Of a stretch of 64,000 bases of DNA, positions 63,906 to 64,000 are shown in pieces. The notes beneath the pieces are model-generated. The model had not been told where the DNA came from, did no database searches, and was given only the letters and a program-made list of their open reading frames with translations. How positions within the stretch are numbered: the first letter of the stretch is position 1; each line of letters starts with the position of its first letter. The position numbers were made by a program, and so were the translations under genes. The stretch comes from Azorinus chamasolen (lineage: Eukaryota > Mollusca > Bivalvia > Cardiida > Solecurtidae). The DNA is taken from positions 61,433,873 through 61,497,872 of the forward strand of contig OY755237.1 in assembly GCA_963576725.1 (NCBI GenBank), read 5' to 3'.

Positions 63906-64000
63906 AACTGTGGATGAGATGCGTACTGATCTAGTATAATTCTCTTATTTCTCAAGCAAACCATATATTGCTGCTACATGTACTTACTTAACTACAGTAA

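Overview
This is a eukaryotic, AT-rich, repeat-saturated window, most likely from a mollusc and probably a bivalve. The best gene is a three-exon temptin-like gene (temptins are molluscan pheromone proteins). The other supportable coding pieces are three exons of one putative cadherin-repeat protein near the right end, a decayed non-LTR retrotransposon 3' end on the minus strand, and a weak tyrosine-recombinase-like tail. Most other ORFs are short, repeat-derived or unsupported. No rRNA, intact tRNA gene, CRISPR array or operon is visible.

Most of the DNA consists of short non-autonomous hairpin transposons (MITEs), named here by their ends. CAGT-1 and CAGT-2 copies begin CAGTAAAACC, end GGTTTTACTG and sit between TA dinucleotides. 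They contain an inner hairpin that reads TTAATGCAGG (CAGT-1) or AAAGCAAGG (CAGT-2). TTAA-A to TTAA-G copies are bounded by TTAA, usually followed by CCCTTT, CCCATT, CCTTTAG or CTCTTTCG, which looks piggyBac-like. Each has a long hairpin core. Families with unrelated ends share nearly the same hairpin centre, CTCCTATAGGAG. Many copies are nested in one another, so the order of insertion can be read.

Layout: 1-5 kb holds MITEs and unassigned DNA. The temptin-like gene lies at 5.1-7.9 kb, with introns packed with MITEs. From 8 to 19 kb there are MITEs, several larger palindromes, a tRNA-derived SINE and an element built from CATACGCT-like words. At 19.1-21.9 kb there are minisatellites of 19, 22-24 and 75 bp. 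At 22-25.4 kb there are TTAA-A copies, one of which has expanded internally into a 33-bp tandem array.

The centrepiece is 25,523-39,393. I read it as one 13.87-kb foldback element with 92-bp terminal inverted repeats, a perfect 9-bp target duplication (AACAATTCT), two arms of 68-bp satellite monomers in opposite orientation (about 34 and 117 copies) and a 3.4-kb spacer. It is inserted into a CAGT-1 MITE whose empty site can be rebuilt by eye. From 39.4 to 54 kb there is dense nested MITE territory. From 54.2 to 64 kb there is a less repetitive stretch, a LINE remnant, MITEs and the cadherin-like exons.

A second genome-wide signal is the palindrome TACATGTA. It occurs about 30 times by eye, where about two are expected at this base composition. 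In at least nine places a related copy lacks exactly CATGTA, so a 6-bp insertion at a TA is implied. This fits excision footprints of TA-inserting transposons with CAGT ends. All coordinates of degenerate repeats are approximate, and no database search or folding program was run.
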